A stretch of DNA of 21,593 bases from Stramenopiles sp. TOSAG23-2 (Eukaryota > Sar): NCBI GenBank assembly GCA_900128395.1, contig LT649536.1, positions 1 to 21,593 on the forward strand. The letters run 5' to 3'. Of the stretch, positions 9,105-19,300 are shown in pieces (within the stretch, counting starts at the first letter, position 1; the number at the start of each line of letters is the position of its first letter). Made by a program: the position numbers and the translations under genes. The notes under the pieces were generated by a model, which did not search any database, had not been told where the DNA came from, and saw nothing but the letters and a program-made list of their open reading frames with translations.

Positions 9105-11237
9105 TTACGATCTACAATCTCCACCATCATATTCACATTCATATGAATTACACTCTACATCACAATATCCATCGTTCTTCACATGACGACTCCAACAATA
9201 TTTACTACATAACGGCTCACAATCCAAAGACTTGTCAATACTACACACTTCATTACCAGAGAAATACGATTCAACGTTATTCGTTTTTATCAATTTTTTC
9301 AATCCATCATCAACATCTGTAATATTATTATCTCTTGCGTCTAGATAGTTTAACCGTTTAAAATTAGATAAATATAATGGAAGGGATTTTAAATTACACC
9401 GTGCGACTCCCATTTGAACAAGGTTACCTTGTAGCGATTCGTCAGGAAATGTTAGTAACTTATTTCCATTCAAATATAAAAACATTAAATTTGGAAATTT
9501 TTCTCTGTTGAAAATTATATTCAGAGTCATACCATTATTAGCGAAAGCAAGAAACTGCAACAACGGCATATTTATATCAATTTTTGGCGGGTATAAACCA
9601 ATATTACTTTCTAATTGGACACCAACAAGATTCTTATGTGTCCACAATGCCTTTTCGTCATATCGTGTAATATTATTATTGCGCAAATGTAAAGTCACCA
9701 ACTTTTCCCATTTACTAATATTAACATCAAACGCATTCAACTTATTATATGAGACTCTAAAGTCAACCATCTCATTTAAACGTTCCATTTTTGGTGGCAA
9801 TGTCTTTAAGCTACAATTTGTAATTACAACCTTTCTCAAACCATCCATTTCACTTACAATATTATCCGGCAACTTCGTCAAATTTTTTTCCCCCTCAATT
9901 TTCAAAAATGCACAATTACATTTCGGATGAAATGGTCTATTACAAAAAGGAATTTTAATTTGGCATCCTTTGTTCCATATCAAATCTTTTATTTCAAAAG
10001 TTTCCTCGTCACATGTATTTAAAAACGATATGGTAGCCAATTGCCCAATAACTATAACGACTAAACCTAGTACATAAATAAAACTCATAGTAAATACTGT
10101 CATTTTTGCGCAACGTGGAAAGTATTTATTTTGTGTCTTTGCTATTTCATCTCTTAATGAGGTTGCATACAACGATTGACGTCTTCTATTCTTTTTCTTA
10201 GATTCCTCCTCTTGTTTTTTACTTATGTTTAAACTGATAAGATCAAACAAACTATGTTTCAATATTGCACGTAATTTTCCAGCCAATGAAAACGATGGCA
10301 TCATAATAATTTGTATTATTTCAGCCACAGATATTTGCATGTCATAGACTACTTGTATTAAAAAAAGTGGCACAAATACAAAAAATAAATCAATTGCAAT
10401 GTCAAGTTTCACTTGGAAATTACGTTCGCCAACATCAATTTTTGTTTTTCCTGTATTACTACTTTTTTTGTACATAATCTTACAGCGATAAATAGATTCA
10501 ATTATAAGCATCAAAGCAAACAGCGCATTCCATTCAATTGGTAATGTACAGGAATACACTGTTATTAAATTTGTAAATTGTATCCAATTTTCAACAAATT
10601 CATGTAAATATAATTTATATAAATAAAATTTTCCATTTATACCTAAATTACTATTATATAAGTTGAATATATATTTAAGTCTTCCCCCTCTGCTATTGCG
10701 ATGTAGAAACTTTTTTTTTCCCCATCGTCTTACTATTCGTTTCCAACAAAGACTAAAATATGAAAATTGGAAAAAAAATATGATGGAAAATATTAAAAAT
10801 ATCCATATAAATTCCATATTGGCACGGGAAAAGTTTGTAGTTCCACGCGGATTCGCATATTTGAAATAAATATAAAATTGAAACCCAGATATTACCAACA
10901 TGGTGGTAAGTAAAAGAAACCCACTGCAACCAAAATTTTTGCAATTGCATGATAAATTATCCAATATATCTTGCGCAATTTGATCTGTTGTAGATACAGT
11001 TCGTTTGATTCTTTTTTTATCCTCTTTTTCTTTCTTCTTTTTTTGAACCTCGTTGTTGGTAATGCATAAAAGATCCAATGGTTGCATACCAGATTGTATT
11101 TGTTCTTTCTTTAAATTCTTCTCCATTTCACTGGATATATTGTTAGTATGCATCATAACAATTTCAACATTCTTTAAAGCGTCATTTTGATTACCCTGCT
11201 CAACATTGTCAATATTATTAATATTATCATTCTCCAT
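9105..11237 (-). CDS. Multi-pass membrane protein with leucine-rich repeats and a Notch-type LNR module
   Basis: This 710-residue protein has no cleavable signal peptide. A hydrophilic N-terminal region (1-100, with KKKKEKEDKKRIKR) is followed by hydrophobic segments at about 105-125, 142-163, 220-248, 279-318 and 378-404, separated by basic loops (RRWGKKK; KKQEEESKKKNRRRQ). After the last segment comes a Cys-containing stretch (CDEETF, CQIKIPFCNRPFHPKCNC, 409-442). Leucine-rich repeats follow at about 453-660 (LRKVVITNCSLKTLPPKMERL; LVTLHLRNNNITRYD; LMFLYLNGNKLLTFPDESL; LNYLDARDNNITDVDDGL). The last 30 residues match an LNR (Lin-12/Notch repeat): CWSRHVKNDGYC, CNSYEC, then DGGDC. The LRR and LNR parts are probably extracellular, with the N terminus cytosolic. 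A receptor or adhesion role is inferred; no kinase or other enzymatic domain is visible. The stop is TAA. Confidence 0.88.
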   Translation of the reverse strand: MENDNINNIDNVEQGNQNDALKNVEIVMMHTNNISSEMEKNLKKEQIQSGMQPLDLLCITNNEVQKKKKEKEDKKRIKRTVSTTDQIAQDILDNLSCNCKNFGCSGFLLLTTMLVISGFQFYIYFKYANPRGTTNFSRANMEFIWIFLIFSIIFFFQFSYFSLCWKRIVRRWGKKKFLHRNSRGGRLKYIFNLYNSNLGINGKFYLYKLYLHEFVENWIQFTNLITVYSCTLPIEWNALFALMLIIESIYRCKIMYKKSSNTGKTKIDVGERNFQVKLDIAIDLFFVFVPLFLIQVVYDMQISVAEIIQIIMMPSFSLAGKLRAILKHSLFDLISLNISKKQEEESKKKNRRRQSLYATSLRDEIAKTQNKYFPRCAKMTVFTMSFIYVLGLVVIVIGQLATISFLNTCDEETFEIKDLIWNKGCQIKIPFCNRPFHPKCNCAFLKIEGEKNLTKLPDNIVSEMDGLRKVVITNCSLKTLPPKMERLNEMVDFRVSYNKLNAFDVNISKWEKLVTLHLRNNNITRYDEKALWTHKNLVGVQLESNIGLYPPKIDINMPLLQFLAFANNGMTLNIIFNREKFPNLMFLYLNGNKLLTFPDESLQGNLVQMGVARCNLKSLPLYLSNFKRLNYLDARDNNITDVDDGLKKLIKTNNVESYFSGNEVCSIDKSLDCEPLCSKYCWSRHVKNDGYCDVECNSYECEYDGGDCRS

Positions 11238-11380
11238 GATGGTACCTAAAAATTTTTATACTATTTATATTGGATCACCAAAATAACCACTGTGTGGTAC
11301 CTGATGATGACGACTATTATATATACGCGAGGAAGAATATATGCAACGTGTAATCCGTATGGCGGTTTAGTGCATGTTTA

Positions 11381-11401
11381 GTCGTGCAGTCGTGCAGTCG
11401 T
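11381..11401. repeat. Short tandem duplication, GTCGTGCA unit
   Basis: GTCGTGCA occurs twice head to tail, followed by a partial third copy GTCGT. Two similar small tandem duplications follow at 11471-11487 (ATCAAGT unit) and 11494-11510 (GTCATCA unit). Confidence 0.7.
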
Positions 11402-11425
11402 CTGCGTCAGGTGCTCACTGGCTCA

Positions 11426-11455
11426 GACTCTTTCTAAATAAAAGAAGAAAGAGTC
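11426..11455. repeat. Inverted repeat, 10-base perfect arms
   Basis: GACTCTTTCT at 11426-11435 is the exact reverse complement of AGAAAGAGTC at 11446-11455, with a 10-base A-rich loop. It could fold as an RNA hairpin in either transcript direction or form part of a DNA-binding site. Confidence 0.6.
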
Positions 11456-11589
11456 GTCAGCAGCAGTCACATCAAGTATCAAGTATTAGTTGGGTCATCA
11501 GTCATCAGTATGGCCATAGTGCTATAATCTACAGGTACAATTTTGTATAGTCTGAGTGTAGTGCAGCGGAATCCTGAAAAATATCCTTA

Positions 11590-11642
11590 ATCCCCAAGCT
11601 CACTTGGGGATGGGTGGTCCATCCCCAAGCAAAATCCCCAAG
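11590..11642. repeat. Hairpin cluster built on the 9-mer ATCCCCAAG
   Basis: ATCCCCAAG occurs directly at 11590-11598, 11621-11629 and 11634-11642, and inverted (CTTGGGGAT) at 11603-11611. The inverted copy can pair with the first copy across a 4-base loop. It can also pair with the second copy, giving perfect 11-base arms (CTTGGGGATGG at 11603-11613 and CCATCCCCAAG at 11619-11629) around the loop GTGGT. The alternatives are mutually exclusive. Confidence 0.75.
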
Positions 11643-11982
11643 GTACTTGTTGTAGTGTTAGTGTTGTATAATTACCTATATATCTATATTACCTGACTTT
11701 TATCCGTAATGCTATTACTATGCTATTTGAAAATGGTACATCTACACATACATACGTATAAAACATGTATGTGAACAATGTTTACATCAATACAACGCAT
11801 CACGTATCATATTTAGATACATACAAACCTATTAATATCCATCGAAAACAAACACTTTAAAAAAAATATAAAAGTATTTCAACCTCTATATAGTCGTCAC
11901 CCTCTCTATTATCACACATTACACCCTGTTCTTCCATGATTCACGGAAAAACTTTTCTCTCTTTTTTCTAAAAGTACTCTTT

Positions 11983-14522
11983 CTACTCTTCATGTGCACC
12001 AATATCATCATCTAACATTTTCGCCAATTCAAAAATTGAACCACCTTGTGATAAATAATCTACGTAATCATCGTTTCCATTATTATTATATATATTATTA
12101 CTACTACTATGGTTTTTATTTTGTTGTCTTGCGGACGACGACGATGACGATGATGAAATGTCAATAGCATTTATACCTACTTTAATTTCTTCTTGATCAT
12201 CATCAATTTCTGGTTTTGATACATTATTTGATTTCTTTTTGCTTTTTACCGTCACTGCTGTCTTTCGAGTATTATTATTATTTTTATTTTTATTATTACT
12301 ACCATTGATGTTACTTCCCCTATCGTCAATACTCTCAATGGACGTAGCTTTTTTCTTCTCCTTTTCACGTTGTTTCTTTTTCTTACGTTTCTTTTTCTTT
12401 GCCTTAGCTTTACTCGATTTTTCCGCAGCTTCTTCAGCATACATTTCATCCCATTGACTTAGTTGATAAGACAAATGGAATTTTTCACAACTACAATTTG
12501 TACATACCATACATTTACATTCATTACAATAGAAGCAATCTCTTGCATTTTTACCACTTATATTGTTGCATATTGTACATGTGATAAAATAATTATTCCA
12601 TAGAGAAGATGCACGTTTTGATAAGACTGGATCGCCAGATTTTTGCAACATTTCAACTTTTTTTAAATCAATTAAATGAGCATGACGGTTTGGTTTTTCA
12701 AAGACAATATTAGAATCACTCTCAGGATTCCCGTTATTGTTACTATCGTTACCATTATTTTTTGAAGAAACAAAATTTGCTTGGCGAGTATCACTACCTT
12801 TTGATTTCTTTTTCTTGTTTTTATTATTATCATTAATAGTTTTACTACTATTATTATTACTTTGATTCTTGTTGTTGTTGTTGTTCTTCTTCTTCTTATT
12901 GGTATTATCACCACCATCTAATATAGCTTTTTTACGAATTGCAGCTAGTATTGGATTGCCATTACCACCCCCATTATCACCCATTTCACCAACTTTTAAT
13001 ACTTTTTCAAGCCCTTCCAATGCCATTCCAGCCATAGATCGTTCTCCCAGTAAATTGCATAAAATAGTTACGCATCCACATTTTGACAACGCTTCAATTT
13101 GTTTACCGGAACCACATGATGTTGCATTTAAAATAACCCAACAAGCTTCTATTTTAACATCTTGATCAGTACGATCATCTGATATAAGTTTAATTAATAA
13201 TGGTATTACCCCGGAATTCAATACATACTGAATTTGATCCTCCGAACCAGCAGCAATATTGGACAATGTCCAACACGCTTCTTTCTGGATTTCCCGATTT
13301 GAATGACTAACTAACTTCTCCAACCGATGCACTGCATTTAACTGTACAATATGCTGTGTATAATCCTGTTTTTCATCCTCCGCGCATACGATGTTTCCTA
13401 TTGTCCTCAATGCAGGTTTTGCTACACGCCATGAGCGATGCTCGAGCAATGCAATCAAGCGTTGGCATACATTAGAATGGACAACTTGTTCCACATATTT
13501 ACTTGGACCATCACATAAATGACTTAATGCCCAGCAAACGTGACTAAGCACTTCCGTATCATCATTACTGATGATTTTTACTAGGCAAGACAAGACAGCT
13601 TGTAAATTAAACGACGAGGTGGACGATGAATATGCTTGTGGTTGACCATCGCATATATTGCTCAATGCCCATGTAGATATACGCTGTAAGGACAAACGGT
13701 TACTGTTATTTATTATTTGCAACAATGGCACCAAAGCCTTTTCCTTTAACACTTTGTCCCTGGCTGGCGGCCCATCACCGGCTAGATTACCCAATACCCA
13801 TACAGCTTGTTCTAACACTTCATCATTTGAAGATCCCATCAAACCAACTAATGCTGGAATTGCTCCTTTTTGTATTAATACCCGTGCATGGTCGCTGGAA
13901 CCTGCCGCCACATTTGTTAATGCCCATAAAGCTTCTACCTGCAATTCAGTCACGTCATCACGTTTTAAAAAACTAAGCAATCGCGGTATTAAATCATGAG
14001 CTATTACATCATCTATTAAATATTCTCGCTCTACACTTAAAAGTTGTCGTATTTTCTTAGTTGCTGCTAATTGATCATCCGTTTTTGTACTATACAATGA
14101 TTTTTCTACTTGTCTCAGCAAACTTCTTAAAGCAGGCGTTTCACTATGGCGGTGGATCATGCGATGTTGCTGATGTTGTAAAAATTCTTCTGGTGTTCGG
14201 TAGTTTGGTTGACTTGATTCAGCTTTCCCACCTAAGATTACATCCATGTCTAATACTTGAAAATCGTTATTACTTTTACTTTTATTATTATTATTACTAT
14301 TATTATTATTATTACTTGATGGGAAGGAGCTGGTATCATATGACTCCCTCCTTCCCTTTTTTTCCTTGCATCTCCACTTTTCATACGTTTAACACCACTT
14401 ATTTGAGGTTTTAACATTTCTGTATTTTTATCAACAGTGTTGTCTACATTATCATTACTTGCATCTGAACCATTATTCCTTTTATTATTATCAACCTGTA
14501 AATTTACACTTTTACTATCCAT
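11983..14522 (-). CDS. Importin alpha (karyopherin alpha) with extended C terminus; one predicted intron
   Basis: Importin alpha binds nuclear-localisation signals of cargo and pairs with importin beta for nuclear entry. The proposed model joins 14522-14345 and 14249-11983 across a 95-base intron, giving 814 residues. Exon 1 ends in a basic stretch, GVKRMKSGDARKKREG, matching the end of an importin-beta-binding domain. ARM repeats occupy about 100-480, with the cargo-binding Trp/Asn ladder visible as WALTN, WVLGN, WALSN, WTLSN and WVILN; one repeat has WALSH. The last ARM repeat (LIDLKKVEMLQKSG to SLWNNYF) is separated from the others by about 75 Asn/Lys-rich residues. After it come a cysteine cluster (CTIC, CFYCNECKC, CTNCSC, then H), a Lys-rich tract (KAKKKKRKKKKQREKEKKK) and an Asn/Ser-rich tail with an acidic end. 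Usual family length is near 530 residues. The stop is TAG. Family assignment is very sure; the intron model is moderately sure. Confidence 0.9.
14250..14344 (-). other. Predicted spliceosomal intron in importin alpha
   Basis: On the minus strand the segment begins GTCATATG (14344) and ends TTTCAAGTATTAG (14250). Joining the flanking exons restores one frame: exon 1 ends in phase 1 with A, and exon 2 supplies AC, giving Asn, then ATG GAT GTA. The joined protein reads DARKKREGGNMDVILGGK, a plausible importin-beta-binding-domain end. Without splicing, exon 1 runs into a low-complexity Ile/Val stretch and a stop. The donor is GTCATA rather than GTAAGT/GTGAGT, which lowers confidence. Confidence 0.6.
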
Positions 14523-14826
14523 ATTTATTATAATATATTATATTAAATATATTTATAAAATGATTTATTATTATGATCTATTTATTTATATGTATATTTG
14601 AAATATATATATCCCTCCACCCCTCCACTCGATACCTATCTATCTATATATGTATCTACAATAAGGAGGAATTTTCAATTTCTTTATTATTCTTTTTGTT
14701 TTGTTTTTGGTATGATAAATATATATATAAAATGCATCACACAATCTTCGAGAGTATCATATGGATTATAAATAAATAAAACACATATATTTATTATATT
14801 ATATTATATTTTATAAATTTGTATTA

Positions 14827-14851
14827 TTGTGGGATACACATTGAGATAATT
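14827..14851 (+). repeat. Left terminal inverted repeat (25 bases)
   Basis: Exact reverse complement of 15679-15703; see the candidate mobile element. Confidence 0.9.
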
Positions 14852-15678
14852 ACAGGGTGAATATTATGAGTTCTAAATAGGATTTATAGACTACATATCA
14901 GTACAATAAAAAATTCTATCGGAAATTTGTACGCCGTTTTGCACAATGGATTTTCACATATACCATAATAAAGCCATTTAATGCATTCATTACTTCACTA
15001 ACGAGCACTCCCAAGAACATTCAATATGTATATACGAGCAATTTAATGTTACAATCTCTTTATTTATATACAAAATGAAAATAATTTATGCTTTCTATTG
15101 TTTTTAAAGACGGAATACTGATGTTGTAAAATTATTTTTAAATAAATGCACTAAATTCCCATAAATCCGACTATAAACCTTAAAAAATATCGAATAGCAA
15201 AAAATACTTCCCTATGCAATTACATCAAAAGTAAAGTGGGTTATCGATTACCAGTCGGTATGTGAACTGGAATATATCTCAGTTAGTGCGCATTTTGTTC
15301 TTTTTATGAAAAAAATATATTTTTGTATATTTAGTGTGTATGTGTTGGGTGACATGGAAGAGAATTGCATGCATTGTTGAACTTGGAGAGTGTGTAAATC
15401 CTTTGGTGTGTATAGTGTATGGCACAAAAATTTTTGCGCACTACCTTGGTATGTCTCTGGTGCCTCTTTAAAATCGCATTAATAAAAAAGTTGGATTTTT
15501 GGAGTTATGGGCTTGGGTTTGGGTTTTGGTCAGTGGAGATTCTGAATTACCTTGCTGTGTAATGTACCAAACGGTCATATAACTAATTATACCTTAAGAC
15601 TCTCCTGCTCACAAGGACAAAGATAGTGCTATGTCATGTAAGTATAAGTACCTAAAATTCCCATTGTGTGTCCATATA

Positions 15679-15703
15679 AATTATCTCAATGTGTATCCCA
15701 CAA
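15679..15703 (-). repeat. Right terminal inverted repeat (25 bases)
   Basis: Exact reverse complement of 14827-14851; see the candidate mobile element. Confidence 0.9.
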
Positions 15704-16304
15704 ATATTATTTTTTGGCCTTTCAGCTTTCTTCCACAGCTTTCCTCGTATTCTAATACCCTTTTCAAGTATATAGCTGAGCATCTTCAACCTATATACAG
15801 ATATCTTTGCTTTGCTATCCCCATATACTATTTTAGATGCATGCTATCATCCATCACATATGCTAATGCTATATCACAGCTTTTAATCATTTTATCATTT
15901 TATCATTTTTAATTTTTATCTGTGTGATAGCATGAATATTTCCATACCTAACCGGCTAACACTATACAACTTATCTAGGAAATTCCCGCAGTGCGATGTG
16001 TACTTTTGTGTTTTCGTGTTTTATTTGATCGGATTTTTCCTCGCGGCACCTCGTATTACCTGCTGTGTCTACAGTATCCTATACAATGCTATGTTCATAT
16101 TAGCAAACCACTCAGCCATACAAATTTATTATTATTATTTTTGGGCCTCATCATCGAATCGTCGAATGAATGAACAACAAAGATGTGTATATATCATTTC
16201 GTGTGTGTGTATGTATATATATATGATATGATATACAGAATAGATACATAACAATCAAAAAGAGAAAGAGAAATCAATAGCAGTACCACTAGTACTATCA
16301 TATC

Positions 16305-19300
16305 ATGTTGCGTAGATATATTATTAACAATTATGGAGTTGCCCCCCCCCAAAAAGTAAAAACAGTTTTAAAACATTTCGCAAGTGTTCATTTTTCTTCC
16401 ACAACAACAACTGGTGGGGATGACGGTGATGGGGAGGATAATAATAACAATAATAATAATAGTGATAGTGAAGATAATAATAATATTAACGACGATGATG
16501 ACGTTGGAACAACAATCGATACTACACAAGAAAGTGTGACAGGCGTAGCACGGCGCGGGTTTGAACCATTGAATACATTGAAAATTTTGAAAACTGCATC
16601 AAAAGCTGTTGCAAATAAGCATAAAGATAAGCAAGATGCTATATTGCGTTATCGTATGAATATTAAAGACGAAGATTTAGGTGATATACGTAGAATGTTT
16701 GAACAACGTAGGCTATTAAGAGATGTGCAAAAGAGCAATGAATTAGGCGATGAGGAAATGATGGACGTGGACGATGAGCAGCCTGAATGGGTCATTGAGG
16801 ACGAAAACTACAATTATCCTCCCACCGGCTTTTCCCCAACTGATGTTGAAACATTGTATAAATTTTTACATCCATCCGGTAAAATCATGCCAAGGTATCA
16901 AACAAAATTAAGGGCAAAACATCAACGCAAATTAGCAAAAGCGGTCAAAGCGGCGAGACAAATGGGGTTAATACCCACGACATATGCGTTGCCAAAACAT
17001 TTGCAAGAAAAATTTGTACCAGAGGCACTATATGCGCGTGCTCAAACGATGACAAAAAGAGAAAAAACAGATATACGCAACAAGAAAAAAAAAGAAAGAA
17101 AAAAATTAAGATCATTGGAGAATAGGAAAATAATATTAAATGAAAATGAGTTACCAAGTGTTTTAGTTTCTGGTGGCCCTTATTTATTTCACAATAGCAT
17201 GGAAGGTATTGGTACATACGTTGAACGTGTAAAAGATGGGGAGGATTATGAAATATCATTAAGAGGTTCTAACGATAATATCGAAAGAATCTTGGAAAAG
17301 GTCGAACATCGTAAACAAAATTTAATTACAGAGACATTGGAGTTTCCAAAAGAACTTGCAATACCAATTATTGGAAAGAAAGGAGCGAATTTAAGACGAT
17401 TTGGGCAAGATCATGGAGTATATTTAAAATTAAAGAGTGATACGAGCGGTGAAGGCAACTTTGATAATTTAAAAGTAGAAATGATTGGTTTGCAAGAAGA
17501 AGTTGAGTTTGCTAGCGAGGCTATGAAAATATTTGTAAAGGATCCAAGCATCGTACGACCTTTTCGTTGGAGGTATGAATATTTGCTACATAATCATTTT
17601 TCATCGGAAATTGGCAAAATCAATGCCATGTGCAGTGAATTTAAAGGACATGTCGTCTTTAAAGATGGGACAGTATTATGCTATGTTGACAAAATGAACC
17701 CTTTCAGTAAGAAGAAAAGCAAAGATACCATGGCAAAGGCAATACGTACATTTGCATCGGAAAAGTTGATACGTTTACCAATTAATAGTAGTGCTGTTCC
17801 AGACTGGTTGCAGCCTTTGTTTGGGGATACAAATGGAAATAAAAATGCATTTTTATTGAAGAAATATTTGATGCAAAATTATAACGTCACATTATATGAC
17901 AGTAACGAGGACGACGACGATGAGGATGGAAGATACTGGGTAGTAGGTCTTGATGACAATGATACAAGGCAATTTCAAAGTGATTTTTTAAGATTAATTG
18001 GAAATTCATTTGTAATTGATAATAGTGTCTTGCCACGTGTTCTTGGTCAAGTTAAAAAAATCCAAGATACCACCAACACATTTATCCAGTTTTTGTACAA
18101 AGATTCCACTAAGAAGGAAAATGTATGCTTAATTATTGGAAGTGATGATAATGTAAATAATGCAAAAGATTTAATTGAAAAAATTAGTAGCCGTGATAGT
18201 TTCGAAAAGGAAGCAGGTGTTCAACAGACAATGTTAAAAATTCGAGAAGATATGAAATATGATTGGAGTATTGCAAATGAATTTATCAATTGTTCTGTAC
18301 AGAGTGGAAACAGTGACGATGAAGTTGCAGTATTTTATGATACTGATGAAAGCTTGCAACGATTAGAAGATTATATTCAAAAACGAAATTTACATGTTGA
18401 TGGTAGTAATGATGTAGAATTTGTTGAAGATGAAATATATTTACCAAGCATTATTGTACCTCAAATTTCTGGGAAAGGTCAAAAAAATTTAAGATGTCTT
18501 CGTTTTTTCACCGGTGCAAATATATCATTAAGCGATGCTGGCTTAAAGTTTCAAGGGCCAAAAGAACAAGTGGAGGAAGCTGTAAGACTTACTCGTTCTA
18601 AAATAGAAGCCATATCCCAGCAAGCCACTGACAAACCGACTGATGTTTATGAATTTCCAGTAGCAGCTGTTCCAGTATTTATGCAAAAAGACAAAAGGAA
18701 TGCCATGAATGAATTCACACGCATTTCTGCAGAGACTGGAACTTTATTGCAATTTAAACAGGAAGGTTTAGATTTACGTAAAAAAACCCTTTTGATTTTT
18801 GGCACTCCAGCACAATGTAAAGTGGCCAAACAACGATGTGTTGATGTGGTGGATTCAATAAATATAGAATCGGTCACAGTGCAATTAAATAAATATACAA
18901 GCGATGGTGTTGATACGGACACGATTACGGATGGAGTGTTTGATAATTTACATAATTTTCAAGTGCGTTCAAATGCAGCACTTATTGTTAGAAGTGATAC
19001 AGTAGAAATACACGGCGATGAAAGATACATCGATAAAGGTGTTGCAGTATTAGGAGAGATAATTGACACATTTAAAGATAAGGAAACGCAAATGATTACC
19101 ATCCCAGAAAACAGAATTTCTGAAATTATTGGCGGAGGTGGTAAAAACATTCGTCGATTGAAAAAGATATCAGGATGCAGCGGAATTCAAATTCATGACG
19201 AAAGAACTGTTGGTGTGGAGGAAGGATTTAAACAAGTTGAATTTACTGGAAAAAGGTACCAAACGGAAATTGCCATTGACCAGTTGTTTCAAGACCTAGA

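Larger units (their letters stand above)
11238..11982. other. Intergenic region with hairpins and short tandem duplications, no ORF
   Basis: This 745-base stretch lies upstream of the LRR-LNR gene and downstream of importin alpha, both on the minus strand. It holds the LRR-LNR promoter and the importin 3' untranslated region. Between about 11380 and 11645 it is less AT-rich than other spacers and carries several inverted and direct repeats, listed separately. No coding region was found. Confidence 0.6.
14827..15703. mobile_element. Candidate non-autonomous DNA transposon with 25-base terminal inverted repeats
   Basis: The 25 bases at 14827-14851, beginning TTGTGGGATACAC, are the exact reverse complement of 15679-15703. 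The two define an 877-base segment with no credible ORF inside. The outer flanks are TATTA on the left and, after one extra base, TATTA on the right, a possible but weak target-site duplication in AT-rich DNA. Similarity between the two ends stops abruptly at the inner edge of the repeats, as expected for terminal inverted repeats. The superfamily cannot be assigned. Confidence 0.55.
14523..16304. promoter_or_regulatory. Divergent intergenic region between importin alpha and the bS18-KH gene
   Basis: These 1782 bases separate two genes transcribed away from each other, so both promoters are here. Most of the middle is occupied by a candidate inverted-repeat element (14827-15703). AT-rich open frames at 15631-15912 and 15932-16231 resemble no family and look like chance. 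A 9-base tandem repeat (TTTATCATT) lies at about 15884-15908 and a GT/TA microsatellite at about 16200-16225, near the start of the downstream gene. Confidence 0.5.

Noticed and set aside
11983-14247. Importin alpha starting at the internal ATG at 14247
   Set aside because: This would lack any basic importin-beta-binding region, and the spliced upstream exon supplies one in frame. Kept only as a fallback model.
14250-14522. Small separate protein of 90 residues ending in an Ile/Val-rich membrane-like segment
   Set aside because: The hydrophobic end is translation of AAT/GTA repeat DNA in the wrong frame inside the predicted intron. The first 59 residues belong to importin alpha.
15631-16231. 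Two plus-strand open frames of 93 and 99 codons upstream of the bS18-KH gene
   Set aside because: AT-rich composition, no recognisable domain, and the first overlaps a terminal inverted repeat; best explained as chance.
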